Source of the DNA: Polynucleobacter sp. AP-Elch-400A-B2
Lineage (GTDB): Bacteria; Pseudomonadota; Gammaproteobacteria; Burkholderiales; Burkholderiaceae
DNA: 64,000 bases
Assembly (NCBI RefSeq): GCF_018688355.1
Contig: NZ_CP061317.1
Location: 876,091 to 940,090, forward strand
Direction of reading: 5' to 3'
The position numbers and the translations under genes were made by a program. Of this stretch, positions 51,173 to 60,891 are shown piece after piece; positions within the stretch are counted from its first letter, which is position 1, and every line of letters starts with the position of its first letter. The notes beneath the pieces are model-generated. The model did no database searches and was not told the DNA's origin. It saw only the letters and a program-made list of their open reading frames with translations.

Positions 51173-52288
51173 ATGTCAGGAAATACATTAGGCCTTCTCT
51201 TTACTGTCACCACTTTTGGTGAATCCCACGGTCCCGCCATTGGCGCTATTGTTGATGGCTGCCCTCCAGGCATGTCTCTGTGCGAAGCAGACTTGCAGCT
51301 TGATTTAGATCGCCGCAAGCCAGGAACCTCACGTCATGTGACCCAACGTCAAGAGGCCGACAGGGTAGAAATTCTGTCTGGTGTGTATGAAGGCAAAACC
51401 ACGGGCACGCCTATTGGCTTGTTAATTCGGAATACTGATCAGCGCAGTCAAGATTACGGCAACATCCTACAAACATTTAGACCCGGTCACGCTGATTACG
51501 CTTATCACTACAAATATGGTTTGCGTGATCCTCGTGGGGGTGGGCGCTCTTCAGCAAGATTAACTGCACCTGTTGTAGCTGCAGCAGCGATTGCCAAGAA
51601 GTGGCTCAAAGAACAATATGGCACGGTGTTTTATGGCTACATGAGCCAGCTCGGTGAAATTGAAATCCCATTTAAAGATGCAGCACTTATTGAGAGCAAT
51701 CCTTTCTTTGCTGCCAATGCCGATATCGTTCCTCAGTTAGAGGCGTATATGGATGTACTGCGCAAGGCAGGGGATTCTTGTGGAGCAAAGATTGAAGTGC
51801 GGGCGCGTAATGTGCCCATCGGATTGGGTGAGCCTCTATTCGATAAGTTAGATGCGGATATTGCACATGCCATGATGGGTATTAATGCGGTCAAGGGCGT
51901 TGAGATTGGCTCTGGCTTTAAGTCAGTAATGCAGCGCGGCAGTGAGCATGGCGATGAGTTGCATCCAGATGGATTCGCCAGCAATAATGCGGGCGGCACT
52001 TTAGGTGGTATCAGTACTGGTCAAGATTTGCGGGTGTCGATTGCCATCAAGCCAACATCTAGTATCTTGAGTCCAAAAGAATCAGTGGATTTAGATGGCA
52101 AGCCTATGACTGTTCAGACTAAGGGTCGTCATGATCCTTGTGTAGGTATTCGCGCTACTCCAATTGCGGAAGCGATGCTAGCCTTAGTTTTGATTGATCA
52201 CGCTTTGCGTCACCGCGCTCAGTGCGGTGATGTGAAACACAGTGTTGAGTCGATTCCAGCTGCACGTCCCGGCTCTGCAACGGATTAA
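51173..52288 (+). CDS. aroC: Chorismate synthase
   Basis: 371 residues; last step of the shikimate pathway, EPSP to chorismate, FMN-dependent. Motifs: FGESHGPAIGAIVDGCPPG at the N-terminus, FRPGHADYAYHYKYG, RGGGRSSARLTAPVVAAAA, and GVEIGSGF late. ATG 51173; a 13-bp palindrome TGACATAATGTCA directly precedes it. Confidence 0.97.
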   Translation: MSGNTLGLLFTVTTFGESHGPAIGAIVDGCPPGMSLCEADLQLDLDRRKPGTSRHVTQRQEADRVEILSGVYEGKTTGTPIGLLIRNTDQRSQDYGNILQTFRPGHADYAYHYKYGLRDPRGGGRSSARLTAPVVAAAAIAKKWLKEQYGTVFYGYMSQLGEIEIPFKDAALIESNPFFAANADIVPQLEAYMDVLRKAGDSCGAKIEVRARNVPIGLGEPLFDKLDADIAHAMMGINAVKGVEIGSGFKSVMQRGSEHGDELHPDGFASNNAGGTLGGISTGQDLRVSIAIKPTSSILSPKESVDLDGKPMTVQTKGRHDPCVGIRATPIAEAMLALVLIDHALRHRAQCGDVKHSVESIPAARPGSATD

Positions 52289-52318
52289 TTAAATCTACTT
52301 TAGAAAACTAAAAAGAAA

Positions 52319-53464
52319 ATGACACCTTCAGTGCGTTGGGCCTTCGGGTCCTTTTTCTTTTTGTATTTCGCTTATGTTGGTTTAGTTTCTCCATACGCTA
52401 GCCTCTTTTTTCTAGATCGTGGCTTTAGTGTCATCGAGATTGCGGTCTTAATGTCTATGCTACAAATCACACGAATAGTCGGGCCGTTCTCTTGGGGGTG
52501 GTTGTCTGACTACCTATCCAATCGCATCGGTATCATTCGATTCTGCGCTTGTTTAGCGGCAGTGACTTTCTTGAGCATCTTTTTTCTCAATAGCTATGTT
52601 GCATTCTTCATTTGGATGTTTGTCTTACATACCATCCTCAGTAGCCTAATGCCTCTAGGTGAATCAGCCACTGTGCATGCTTTGTTTAAAGACAATTCAT
52701 TTGACAAGCGTTATGGCCGTTTGCGTTTGTGGGGCTCGATTGGTTTTATTACTATGGTCTTATTTGCGGGTGAGTTATTTCAGCGTAAAGGTATAGAGCT
52801 TTATCCCATCGTGGGCGCGGTGATTTTGACCTGCTTGGCACTGGTTACCTTTCGCTTGCATGAGCCCAAGTTGGAGCGCCGCAAGATGGTTAAGGGTGAG
52901 CTGCTGATTGTTTTATTGAATCCCGATGTGCGTTGGTTCTTGCTCTCCGGATTTTTTATGATTTTTGCGCACGCTGCTTTATATGTGTTCTATTCGCTCT
53001 ACCTAGCCGATTTAGGTTACGATAAATTTCAGATTGGTTTGTTCTGGGCTTTAGGCGTTGCAGCCGAAGTAATCTTCTTTTATTTCCAAAGTAAAGTGCT
53101 CAGTCGCTTAGATCCCGAGATTATTTTGCAGATTGCTTTTGGTATAGGCGTGTTTCGATTTATCTTGATGGCTTTCTTCCCATTCACTTGGGTTCTGATT
53201 CTGGCTCAGCTCATGCACGCCGGTACTTTTGGCGCACACCACAGTGCTGCTACGAAACTATTGCAACGCTGGTTTACTGGTCCATTGCAGGCACGAGGAC
53301 AAGCTTTAATGGCAACCGTGTCCTATGGCTTAGGTGGAACACTGGGTGGTTTGCTTGCTGGTTGGTTATGGGATGCTACCCAGCCTCGAAATGTATTTGT
53401 GATGGCGGCCTTAGCCTGCGGTCTAGGAGGCATGGCGATTGGGAAGCTGAGCCCCAGCCGCTAG
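52319..53464 (+). CDS. MFS transporter, HcaT/nucleoside-permease-like
   Basis: 381 residues, 12 transmembrane segments of the MFS_1-like group (FFFLYFAYVGLVSPYASLFF; RYGRLRLWGSIGFI; late HHSAATKLLQRWF). Substrate not deducible. Thirty bases after aroC and probably read from the same promoter. It converges with the ETF-QO gene. Confidence 0.87.
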   Translation: MTPSVRWAFGSFFFLYFAYVGLVSPYASLFFLDRGFSVIEIAVLMSMLQITRIVGPFSWGWLSDYLSNRIGIIRFCACLAAVTFLSIFFLNSYVAFFIWMFVLHTILSSLMPLGESATVHALFKDNSFDKRYGRLRLWGSIGFITMVLFAGELFQRKGIELYPIVGAVILTCLALVTFRLHEPKLERRKMVKGELLIVLLNPDVRWFLLSGFFMIFAHAALYVFYSLYLADLGYDKFQIGLFWALGVAAEVIFFYFQSKVLSRLDPEIILQIAFGIGVFRFILMAFFPFTWVLILAQLMHAGTFGAHHSAATKLLQRWFTGPLQARGQALMATVSYGLGGTLGGLLAGWLWDATQPRNVFVMAALACGLGGMAIGKLSPSR

Positions 53465-53501
53465 CCGGCTAGATAAATGAAGAAGTAATACGCCAGATGA
53501 T

Positions 53502-55172
53502 TTACATCGATGCGTAGTTCGGACCACCACCACCTTCAGGGGTAATCCAAACAATATTTTGACTTGGATCCTTGATGTCACAAGTCTTGCAATGCACACA
53601 GTTTTGCGAATTAATCTGCAACTGCGGCTGACCATCTTTTTCTACATACTCATAAACACCGGCAGGGCAGTAGCGTTGCTCTGGACCCGCATAGGTTTTG
53701 AGATTCAAGCTCACTGGTACCGATGCATCTTTTAAGGTGAGGTGGATAGGTTGATTCTCAGCATGATTGGTATTGGAGATAAATACTGATGAGAGGCGAT
53801 CAAAGGTAATCCTGCCATCCGGTTTTGGATAGTCAATCGGCTGATGCTGAGCTGCTGGCTCTAGGCATTCATGATCTGCATGCTTTAAATGAATCGTCCA
53901 AGGCATATTGCCGCCCAAGAGTTTTTGCTCAAGGCCCACCATGAGAGTACCAAGGTAGAGTCCTTTTGACATCCACGGCTTAAAGTTACGCGCTTGGTTT
54001 AGCTCGGTATGTAACCAGCTATTTTTAAAGGCATTTGGATATGCAGCCAAGACATCAGCAGAGCGATTTTCAGCAAGTGCGGCAACCGCAGCCTCAGCTG
54101 CAAGCATGCCAGTCTTAATAGCAGCATGACTTCCTTTAATACGTGAGGCGTTCAAGAATCCAGCATCACAACCAATCAGTGCGCCACCGGGGAAAACTGT
54201 TTTAGGTAGGCTATTTAAACCACCAGCCGTCAGTGCCCGTGCACCGTAAGCTAGGCGCTTACCGCCTTCAAAGGTTTCGCGAATCTTGGGATGCAACTTA
54301 TAACGTTGAAACTCCTCAAACGGAGAAAGGTATGGGTTTTTATAAGAAAGGCCTACTACTAGACCTACTGCAACTTTGTTATCACCCAAGTGATACAAGA
54401 ATGAGCCGCCATAGGTATCACTCTCTAATGGCCAGCCAGCGGTATGAACCACTAGACCAGGCTTACTCTTGGATGGTTCGACTTCCCATAATTCTTTAAT
54501 GCCAATACCGTAACTTTGTGGATCAGCATCTTTATCCAATGCAAACTTGGCAATCAGTTGTTTGCCTAAATGTCCGCGTGAACCTTCAGCAAATAAGGTG
54601 TACTTGGCACGCAATTCCATACCAAGTTGAAATTGATCGGTGGGTTGACCTGCTTTATCCAAACCCATTGAGCCGGTGACGACGCCACAAACTGCGCCTT
54701 GCTCGTTATAGAGAATGTCCGAGGCCGGAAAGCCTGGAAAGATTTCTACACCCAGGTTCTCGGCTTGTTGACCAAGCCAGCGAGTGACATTAGCCAAGCT
54801 AACAATATAGTTACCTTCATTTTTAAAGCAATGGGGCAGCATCCAATTGGGAACCTGAAATGCGCTCTCTTTAGTCAGAAATAAAAACTGGTCTTGGTTT
54901 ACTTCGGTATCTAGTGGCGCGCCTAACTCTTTCCAGCTGGGGAAGAGTTCGGTTAACGCTTTGGGGTCCATGACGGCGCCAGACAAGATATGCGCCCCGA
55001 TTTCAGAGCCTTTTTCGAGCACGCAGACGCTAATCTCTTTGCCAGATTCATTGGCTAGCTGTTTTGCTTTAATGGCTGCGGACAATCCTGCAGGACCACC
55101 TCCCACGATGACGAGGTCGTAGTCCATGGATTCTCTAGGTCCAAACTGTTCGAGTAATTCCTGGGCAGTCAT
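53502..55172 (-). CDS. etfD: Electron-transfer flavoprotein:ubiquinone oxidoreductase
   Basis: 556 residues. FAD-binding LVIVGGGPAGLSAAIKA is near the N-terminus and the 4Fe-4S ligands are in the tail (CPAGVYEY, then NCVHCKTCDIKDP). It passes electrons from ETF to ubiquinone during fatty-acid and amino-acid oxidation. GGAGAAA before ATG 55172 decides the start; the frame is open to 55244. Confidence 0.95.
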   Translation of the reverse strand: MTAQELLEQFGPRESMDYDLVIVGGGPAGLSAAIKAKQLANESGKEISVCVLEKGSEIGAHILSGAVMDPKALTELFPSWKELGAPLDTEVNQDQFLFLTKESAFQVPNWMLPHCFKNEGNYIVSLANVTRWLGQQAENLGVEIFPGFPASDILYNEQGAVCGVVTGSMGLDKAGQPTDQFQLGMELRAKYTLFAEGSRGHLGKQLIAKFALDKDADPQSYGIGIKELWEVEPSKSKPGLVVHTAGWPLESDTYGGSFLYHLGDNKVAVGLVVGLSYKNPYLSPFEEFQRYKLHPKIRETFEGGKRLAYGARALTAGGLNSLPKTVFPGGALIGCDAGFLNASRIKGSHAAIKTGMLAAEAAVAALAENRSADVLAAYPNAFKNSWLHTELNQARNFKPWMSKGLYLGTLMVGLEQKLLGGNMPWTIHLKHADHECLEPAAQHQPIDYPKPDGRITFDRLSSVFISNTNHAENQPIHLTLKDASVPVSLNLKTYAGPEQRYCPAGVYEYVEKDGQPQLQINSQNCVHCKTCDIKDPSQNIVWITPEGGGGPNYASM

Positions 55173-55360
55173 TTTATTTCTCCGGCATTGCTTATTAATA
55201 GGGGTGTTTTGAGCATTTCTGCCACTTTTAAAGCCCCAAGCCACATCTATAGTTTAGTTCTAAGTCATCAAAACCGAGTAAGTGCCCAATGCTAATGGGC
55301 GTTTGGCCTAAAGCGTTATGATTACTTTTTTACCTTTATTGGCAATATTAGGACGAATTT

Positions 55361-56059
55361 ATGAATAAAACTTACCCATCGGCTGTAGATGCCCTGCGGG
55401 ATATCTTGAAGGATGGTCAAAAACTGGCTGTTGGCGGTTTTGGCTTGTGCGGTATTCCTGAGGCATTGATCGCTGCAGTAAAGGATCTTGGCGCACAAAA
55501 TTTGACGGCTATTGCCAATAATGCTGGGGTTGATGGCTTTGGTTTGGGCGTGTTGCTCAATTCAAGACAAGTAAAAAAAATGGTTGCCTCCTATGTAGGC
55601 GAGAACAAAGAATTTGAGCGTCAGTTTTTGGCTGGCGAGCTCGAGTTGGAATTTACTCCGCAAGGAACCCTGGCTGAGAAGTTGCGTGCTGGCGGTTGCG
55701 GTATTCCTGCTTTCTTTACCAAAACAGGTGTTGGCACATTGGTAGCTGAGGGCAAAGAAGAAAAAGAATTTGATGGTGAACGCTACATCATGGAGCGTGC
55801 AATCGTGTCTGATATCTCACTCGTGAAAGCATGGAAGGCTGATAAGTCAGGTAATTTGGTGTATCGCCTTACAGCTCGCAACTTTAATCCAGTGGTAGCT
55901 ATGGCTGGCAAGATTACTGTTGCTGAAGTGGAAGAAATTGTGGAGAACGGCGAATTAGATCCCGATGAGATTCATACGCCAGGTATTTATGTGCATCGCT
56001 TGGTGCTGAACACTACGCCTGAGAAGCGTATTGAGCAACGCACTTTGTCTGCCGCTTAA
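55361..56059 (+). CDS. scoA: 3-oxoacid CoA-transferase subunit A
   Basis: 232-residue alpha subunit. GGFGLCGIPEALI is the CoA-binding motif. With ScoB it moves CoA from succinyl-CoA to acetoacetate, letting the cell burn ketone bodies or PHB breakdown products, which suits the phasin in this window. Confidence 0.95.
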   Translation: MNKTYPSAVDALRDILKDGQKLAVGGFGLCGIPEALIAAVKDLGAQNLTAIANNAGVDGFGLGVLLNSRQVKKMVASYVGENKEFERQFLAGELELEFTPQGTLAEKLRAGGCGIPAFFTKTGVGTLVAEGKEEKEFDGERYIMERAIVSDISLVKAWKADKSGNLVYRLTARNFNPVVAMAGKITVAEVEEIVENGELDPDEIHTPGIYVHRLVLNTTPEKRIEQRTLSAA

Positions 56060-56109
56060 TACCTTTAGACACCATAAAAAAACAGTACAGAATATTTAGG
56101 AAGATCGAT

Positions 56110-56760
56110 ATGCCTTGGAATAGAGATGAAATGGCAGCACGTGCTGCTAAAGAGTTAAAGGATGGTTATTACGTCAATTTAGGTATTGGCATGCCAACCT
56201 TGGTAGCCAATCATGTGCCAGAAGGCATGGAAGTGTGGCTTCAGTCGGAGAATGGACTATTAGGTATTGGCCCATTCCCAACTGAAAAAACGATTGATGC
56301 AGATTTAATTAATGCAGGCAAGCAAACGATTACGACTTTGCCTGGCTCCTCCATTTTTTCTTCTGCAGATTCCTTTGGAATGATTCGTGGTGGAAAAATT
56401 AACATCGCGATTTTGGGTGCAATGCAGGTCAGCGAGCATGGTGACTTAGCAAACTGGATGATCCCTGGCAAGATGGTGAAGGGCATGGGCGGCGCCATGG
56501 ACTTGGTTGCTGGCGTAAAGCATGTGGTTGTCTTGATGGAGCACGTTGCCAAGAAAAAAGATGGCACAGAAGAAATCAAGATCCTACCGAAGTGCACTCT
56601 GCCATTAACTGGTGTGGGTGTTATTAGTCGCATCATTACTGACCTTTGCGTACTCGACATCACGCCAAAGGGCTTGAAGTTGGTGGAGTTGGCTCCTGGC
56701 GTAACTAAAGATGAGGTTATAGCCAAAACAGGTGCCCCTATAGACGTAGCAGGTTTCTGA
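56110..56760 (+). CDS. scoB: 3-oxoacid CoA-transferase subunit B
   Basis: 216-residue beta subunit; the catalytic Glu lies in QSENGLLGIGP and GMGGAMDLVAGVKHVVV is the family block. AGGAAGA precedes the ATG; 50 bp after scoA. Confidence 0.95.
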   Translation: MPWNRDEMAARAAKELKDGYYVNLGIGMPTLVANHVPEGMEVWLQSENGLLGIGPFPTEKTIDADLINAGKQTITTLPGSSIFSSADSFGMIRGGKINIAILGAMQVSEHGDLANWMIPGKMVKGMGGAMDLVAGVKHVVVLMEHVAKKKDGTEEIKILPKCTLPLTGVGVISRIITDLCVLDITPKGLKLVELAPGVTKDEVIAKTGAPIDVAGF

Positions 56761-56783
56761 CCTTTTTTGATAGATAGTGAAAT

Positions 56784-56812
56784 AATGGGGTCAATGACCC
56801 CATTTTCTTTTT
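56784..56812 (+). terminator. Rho-independent terminator after scoB
   Basis: AATGGGGTC-aat-GACCCCATT followed by TT-C-TTTTTT. Confidence 0.85.
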
Positions 56813-56825
56813 TAAAGATTTCTTT

Positions 56826-58646
56826 ATGAGCGTTGTAGATCATTCACTTCACGCACACAAGCAGGGTGATGCTAAGCATACCCATAGCAAGGAAGTCTCT
56901 AATCAGAATCTCTTGCTGATTGCCTTGGTGCTCACACTTGGGTTTTCAGGGGTTGAGGGTGCCGCTGCTTACTTTGCGAATTCTTTAGCGCTGATTTCGG
57001 ATGCGGGTCACATGGTGACCGATGCTGCAGCGCTGGGTTTAGCATTGCTAGCGCAAATCATTTCCCGTCGTCCGCCATCACCAAAACATTCATTTGGATT
57101 TGGAAGAGCAGAGGCCTTAGCGGCTTTTGTCAATAGTATTGCGATGCTAGCCTTAGTCGCATGGATCATGTTTGAGGCAGTGAGTCGATTCTATGACCCG
57201 CATAAGGTAGATGGCTTAACAGTCACGATAGTAGCTGCCATTGGTCTGGCAATGAATATTGTGGTGGCATGGGTGCTGTCGCGCGATAAAAAGAGTGTCA
57301 ATACCCGCGCTGCCTTAGTTCATGTCATGGGTGACTTGCTAGGCTCTATAGCTGCTCTGATTGCAGGTATTGTGATTCAGCTTACTGGATGGATGCCGAT
57401 TGATGCCATCTTATCTATTTTGGTCTCTCTCTTAATTTTGAAGTCCACGATTTCTATTTTGAAAGAGTCCTATCACTTCCTAATGGAGGGAGTGCCTCTA
57501 CATATAGATTATTTACAAGTCGGTCAGGATTTAAAGAAGGTACCAGGTGTTTTAGCAGTGCATGACCTGCATGTCTGGGAGATGACTCCTAGCTTCCCAG
57601 CACTGATTGGCCATATCGAAATTGAGCATATGTCTGAGTGGCCAGAAATTATGGCGCGCATCAACGCAATGTTGCTTACCAAACACAGTATTGATCATGT
57701 AACGCTGCAGCCAGAAGTTCCTGGTATGGCTGCTGAGCATGCGCACGACGAAGACCTGAATGATGAGATTCAAAAGCCGCAGGTGATTCACCATGGCGAT
57801 ACTTTCTTTGTCACTTGCACAAGCCCTGATGGTCCTCATCGCATGGCGTATCACGCCTGGGGTAATCCTAGCAATCCAAAGGTTTTAGTTTGTGTCCATG
57901 GACTGACGCGCAGGGGGAGTGATTTCAAAACCCTAGCTGAAGCAATGAGTCAGGACTATTACGTTGTTTGTCCAGATGTAGTGGGACGAGGTGATTCTGA
58001 TCGACTCAAAAATCCCATGCTCTACGGCGTTCCTCAATACGTCGCAGATATGTCGAACTTAATTAAACAGCTTAACGTTACACAAGTGAATTGGTTTGGA
58101 ACCTCCATGGGTGGTTTGATTGGCATGGTCTATGCCGCAATGCCCAAGAGCCCAATTCGTCGCATGTTAATTAATGATGTGGGTCCTCGCATTGAGCCTG
58201 AGGCCATCAAACGTTTAGGCTCCTATGTTGGCCAACCTTTTAGTTTTTCTAATCGTGCAGATGCTTTGCAGCGCCTCAATGAGATCTGCGCATCTTTTGG
58301 TAGTCACACTCCAGAAGAGTGGGAGATTTATAACGGCCCCATGCTCGTGCAAAAAGATGGTTTTTGGGTAATGCATTACGACCCTGATATTTCTGTGCCG
58401 TTTGCATCGGTCAATCCGATTATGGCAAAGGCGGGAGAGATGGCGATGTGGCACGCCTTCAAGCAAATCCATATCCCGATGTTGATTGTGCGTGGTGGTG
58501 AGTCAGATTTACTTTCCGCTAAAACTGTTGCCGAGATGTGCAAGGTCAACCCTCATATTCGGAGTATTGAAATTCCGCAAGTGGGTCATGCACCTGCCTT
58601 TGTGAAATCAGAACAAGTGGCGTTAGCAAAAGAATTCTTTAGTTAA
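56826..58646 (+). CDS. CDF-family cation efflux protein fused to an alpha/beta hydrolase
   Basis: 606 residues. Residues 1-~305: a His-rich N-terminus, six transmembrane helices and the Zn-site motifs SDAGHMVTDAAA and HVMGDLLGS, plus the cytoplasmic CDF domain (HDLHVWEMTPSFPALIGHIEI). Residues ~325-606: an alpha/beta hydrolase with VHGLTRRGSD, nucleophile GTSMGGLIG and the His in QVGHAPAF. The joining stretch is continuous and His/Asp-rich (AAEHAHDEDLND). CDF proteins export Zn, Co or Cd; the hydrolase substrate is unknown. The fusion may just be a lost stop between neighbours, but no frame break is seen. Confidence 0.88.
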   Translation: MSVVDHSLHAHKQGDAKHTHSKEVSNQNLLLIALVLTLGFSGVEGAAAYFANSLALISDAGHMVTDAAALGLALLAQIISRRPPSPKHSFGFGRAEALAAFVNSIAMLALVAWIMFEAVSRFYDPHKVDGLTVTIVAAIGLAMNIVVAWVLSRDKKSVNTRAALVHVMGDLLGSIAALIAGIVIQLTGWMPIDAILSILVSLLILKSTISILKESYHFLMEGVPLHIDYLQVGQDLKKVPGVLAVHDLHVWEMTPSFPALIGHIEIEHMSEWPEIMARINAMLLTKHSIDHVTLQPEVPGMAAEHAHDEDLNDEIQKPQVIHHGDTFFVTCTSPDGPHRMAYHAWGNPSNPKVLVCVHGLTRRGSDFKTLAEAMSQDYYVVCPDVVGRGDSDRLKNPMLYGVPQYVADMSNLIKQLNVTQVNWFGTSMGGLIGMVYAAMPKSPIRRMLINDVGPRIEPEAIKRLGSYVGQPFSFSNRADALQRLNEICASFGSHTPEEWEIYNGPMLVQKDGFWVMHYDPDISVPFASVNPIMAKAGEMAMWHAFKQIHIPMLIVRGGESDLLSAKTVAEMCKVNPHIRSIEIPQVGHAPAFVKSEQVALAKEFFS

Positions 58647-58661
58647 GGATTTCAGTCGCCC

Positions 58662-60683
58662 ATGTCAAATGCTTCTTCTGCATCTGAGAGCATCAAAATT
58701 ATTGATGGTTGGCATGGTGAGCCTTCTGAAAATCATGCTGCTGGCGTTCTCAGCATACTGAAGCTGCTCCACTTAGATGAAGCAACACTTACCGCTGCAC
58801 ATCATATTGCCCGAACCCATGGCAAAGAATCACTCACCAAACTGATTGGCGATGAGTCAGCCAGATTGTTGATTGGCTATCGCGGCCTGAGGCAGGCTCA
58901 AGCCAAGCTGGTGCGTAATGATGGTGGTCTGAGTATTTCTGGGCAAGAAGAAATGCTCAGAAAGATGTTGCTCGCTTTTGGTGATGACTTACGCGTCGTT
59001 TTGATTTATCTTGCTTCGCGCTTGCAAACGCTGCGTTGGATCAACCAAGAAAAAATCGAGATGCCAAAAGCTTGGGCACAAGAGATTCTGAACATTGATG
59101 CATCGCTTGCTAATCGCCTCGGTATTTGGCAAATGAAATGGGAGATGGAGGACTTGGCATTTCGAGTTCTCTCTCCAGAGGTCTATCGCGATATCGCCAA
59201 GATGTTGGATGGCAAGCGTATTGAGCGTGAATCTTTTATTCATCAGATTGTGAGCAAGCTGAAAGAAGAATTAAATGCTGCCCGTATTGAAGGTGAAGTT
59301 CAGGGTCGTCCAAAGCACATCTATAGTATTTGGAAAAAGATGCAGGGTAAGTCACTCGATTTTGCCAATCTCTATGACGTCAGGGCGTTTAGAGTTTTAG
59401 TGGATGACGTTAAGTCCTGTTATGCCATTTTAGGAATAGTGCATAACGTCTGGCAGCCAGTGCCCCGTGAATTTGATGATTACATTGCTAGACCAAAGCC
59501 AAACGGCTACCAATCTTTACATACTGTAGTAATGGATGAACATGGGACTGCATTTGAGATTCAGGTGCGTACCAATGAAATGCATCAACAGGCTGAGTAT
59601 GGCTTGGCTGCGCACTGGCGTTATAAAGAGGGTGCTTATGTTGGCACTGCAACTCCGCCAAAAAATAAACCCAAGGACACAAATCCCAGTCATCAAACGG
59701 GCACCCATAGTGCTGCTGTTGCCTATGAGCGCCAAATTGCTTGGGCAAGGCAGCTCATTTCCTGGAAAGAGGATGCTTGGGAGCAACTCAAGCACCATGA
59801 GATCGATGACCATATTTATGTACTCACTCCATTAGGAAAAGTGATTTCCTTGGAGAAGGGTTCATCACCCATCGATTTTGCATATGCAGTTCATACCGAC
59901 CTGGGTCACCGCTGTCGTGGGGCTCGAGTAGATGGTGCGATGGTACCTTTAGACACGCCATTGCAAAATGGCCAGACTATTGAAATCGTTGCCGTAAAAC
60001 ATGGCGGTCCCTCACGCGATTGGATTAGCCCTAGCCGCAATTACTTGCGCTCGCAGCGTGCTCGCACACGTGTACGCGCTTGGTTTAATGCTTTGGATGA
60101 TGAAGAAGCGGGGTCTAAGTCCACCGACTCCAAGGTGGAGCAAAAGACGGAGACGAAAGTAATTACTCCAGCCCCAGAAATTGTTCTTAAACAAAGCGCT
60201 CGCAAGCAGGGTCAGGTTGGTGATGTTTTGGTGGTGGGGGTAGATTCCTTGATGACCCAGTTGGCACGGTGCTGCCGGCCGGTACCACCCGATGCGATCG
60301 CAGGTTTTGTGACCCAAGGTCGCGGTGTATCGATTCATCGGCGCTCTTGCAAAACGTTTAGAGGTTTATTGGAGCGAGCCCCTGAGCGCGTTATCCAAAC
60401 CGCCTGGAATGATTCTGGACTTGAAACAACTGCCGTAAATGATCCAAAGCGGGTATTTCCTGCGGATTTAGCGGTAACTGGGCTAGATCGCCCTGAGCTG
60501 ATGCGCGAGCTGTTTGAGATTCTGACAAGGCAGGGTGTCCACGTCATTGATCTTCGCAAATCTGCTAAGCGAGGCCTTGCGCAAATACTGTTGACAGTGG
60601 AGATTAAAGACGCGGAGGCCTTGCGACTCGTCCAAAACGCCCTTGAAGAAGTCAAAGGGGTGACCCAAGTACGCCGCCGGTGA
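58662..60683 (+). CDS. relA: (p)ppGpp synthetase RelA
   Basis: 673 residues. The N-terminal hydrolase-like domain lacks the HD residues (synthetase-only form). The synthetase domain is complete (GRPKHIYSIWKKM, then YDVRAFRVLV, then PKPNGYQSLHTVV, then EIQVRTNEMHQQAEYG); TGS (VLTPLGKVISLEKGSSPIDF) and a C-terminal zinc-finger/ACT part (LARCCRPVPPD; LDRPELMRELFEIL) follow. It makes the stringent-response alarmone at stalled ribosomes. It starts 15 bp after the fusion gene. Confidence 0.94.
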   Translation: MSNASSASESIKIIDGWHGEPSENHAAGVLSILKLLHLDEATLTAAHHIARTHGKESLTKLIGDESARLLIGYRGLRQAQAKLVRNDGGLSISGQEEMLRKMLLAFGDDLRVVLIYLASRLQTLRWINQEKIEMPKAWAQEILNIDASLANRLGIWQMKWEMEDLAFRVLSPEVYRDIAKMLDGKRIERESFIHQIVSKLKEELNAARIEGEVQGRPKHIYSIWKKMQGKSLDFANLYDVRAFRVLVDDVKSCYAILGIVHNVWQPVPREFDDYIARPKPNGYQSLHTVVMDEHGTAFEIQVRTNEMHQQAEYGLAAHWRYKEGAYVGTATPPKNKPKDTNPSHQTGTHSAAVAYERQIAWARQLISWKEDAWEQLKHHEIDDHIYVLTPLGKVISLEKGSSPIDFAYAVHTDLGHRCRGARVDGAMVPLDTPLQNGQTIEIVAVKHGGPSRDWISPSRNYLRSQRARTRVRAWFNALDDEEAGSKSTDSKVEQKTETKVITPAPEIVLKQSARKQGQVGDVLVVGVDSLMTQLARCCRPVPPDAIAGFVTQGRGVSIHRRSCKTFRGLLERAPERVIQTAWNDSGLETTAVNDPKRVFPADLAVTGLDRPELMRELFEILTRQGVHVIDLRKSAKRGLAQILLTVEIKDAEALRLVQNALEEVKGVTQVRRR

Positions 60684-60702
60684 TAAACTCTATGGCTTAA
60701 AT

Positions 60703-60779
60703 AGGCTCGTAGCTCAGCTGGTTAGAGCACCACCTTGACATGGTGGGGGTCGTTGGTTCGAGTCCAATCGAGCCTACCA
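60703..60779 (+). tRNA. tRNA-Val(GAC)
   Basis: 77 bases including CCA. Acceptor AGGCTCG/CGAGCCT, anticodon stem CCACC/GGTGG with loop TTGACAT (anticodon GAC), T-arm TTGG-TTCGAGT-CCAA. Confidence 0.95.
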
Positions 60780-60793
60780 ACGAATAAAGACCC

Positions 60794-60832
60794 AAAGTGC
60801 GCGGTTGCCCAAAAGCTCCCGCGCTTTCTTTT
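60794..60832 (+). terminator. Imperfect hairpin after tRNA-Val
   Basis: AAAGTGCGCGG and CCGCGCTTT pair with a two-base bulge, followed by CTTTTT. Probable end of the relA-tRNA-Val transcript. Confidence 0.6.
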
Positions 60833-60891
60833 TGGTGGATGTTGTGCAGTAAATCAGTCTTTCGGCTGAATCTTAATAAGATGGAGCGATC

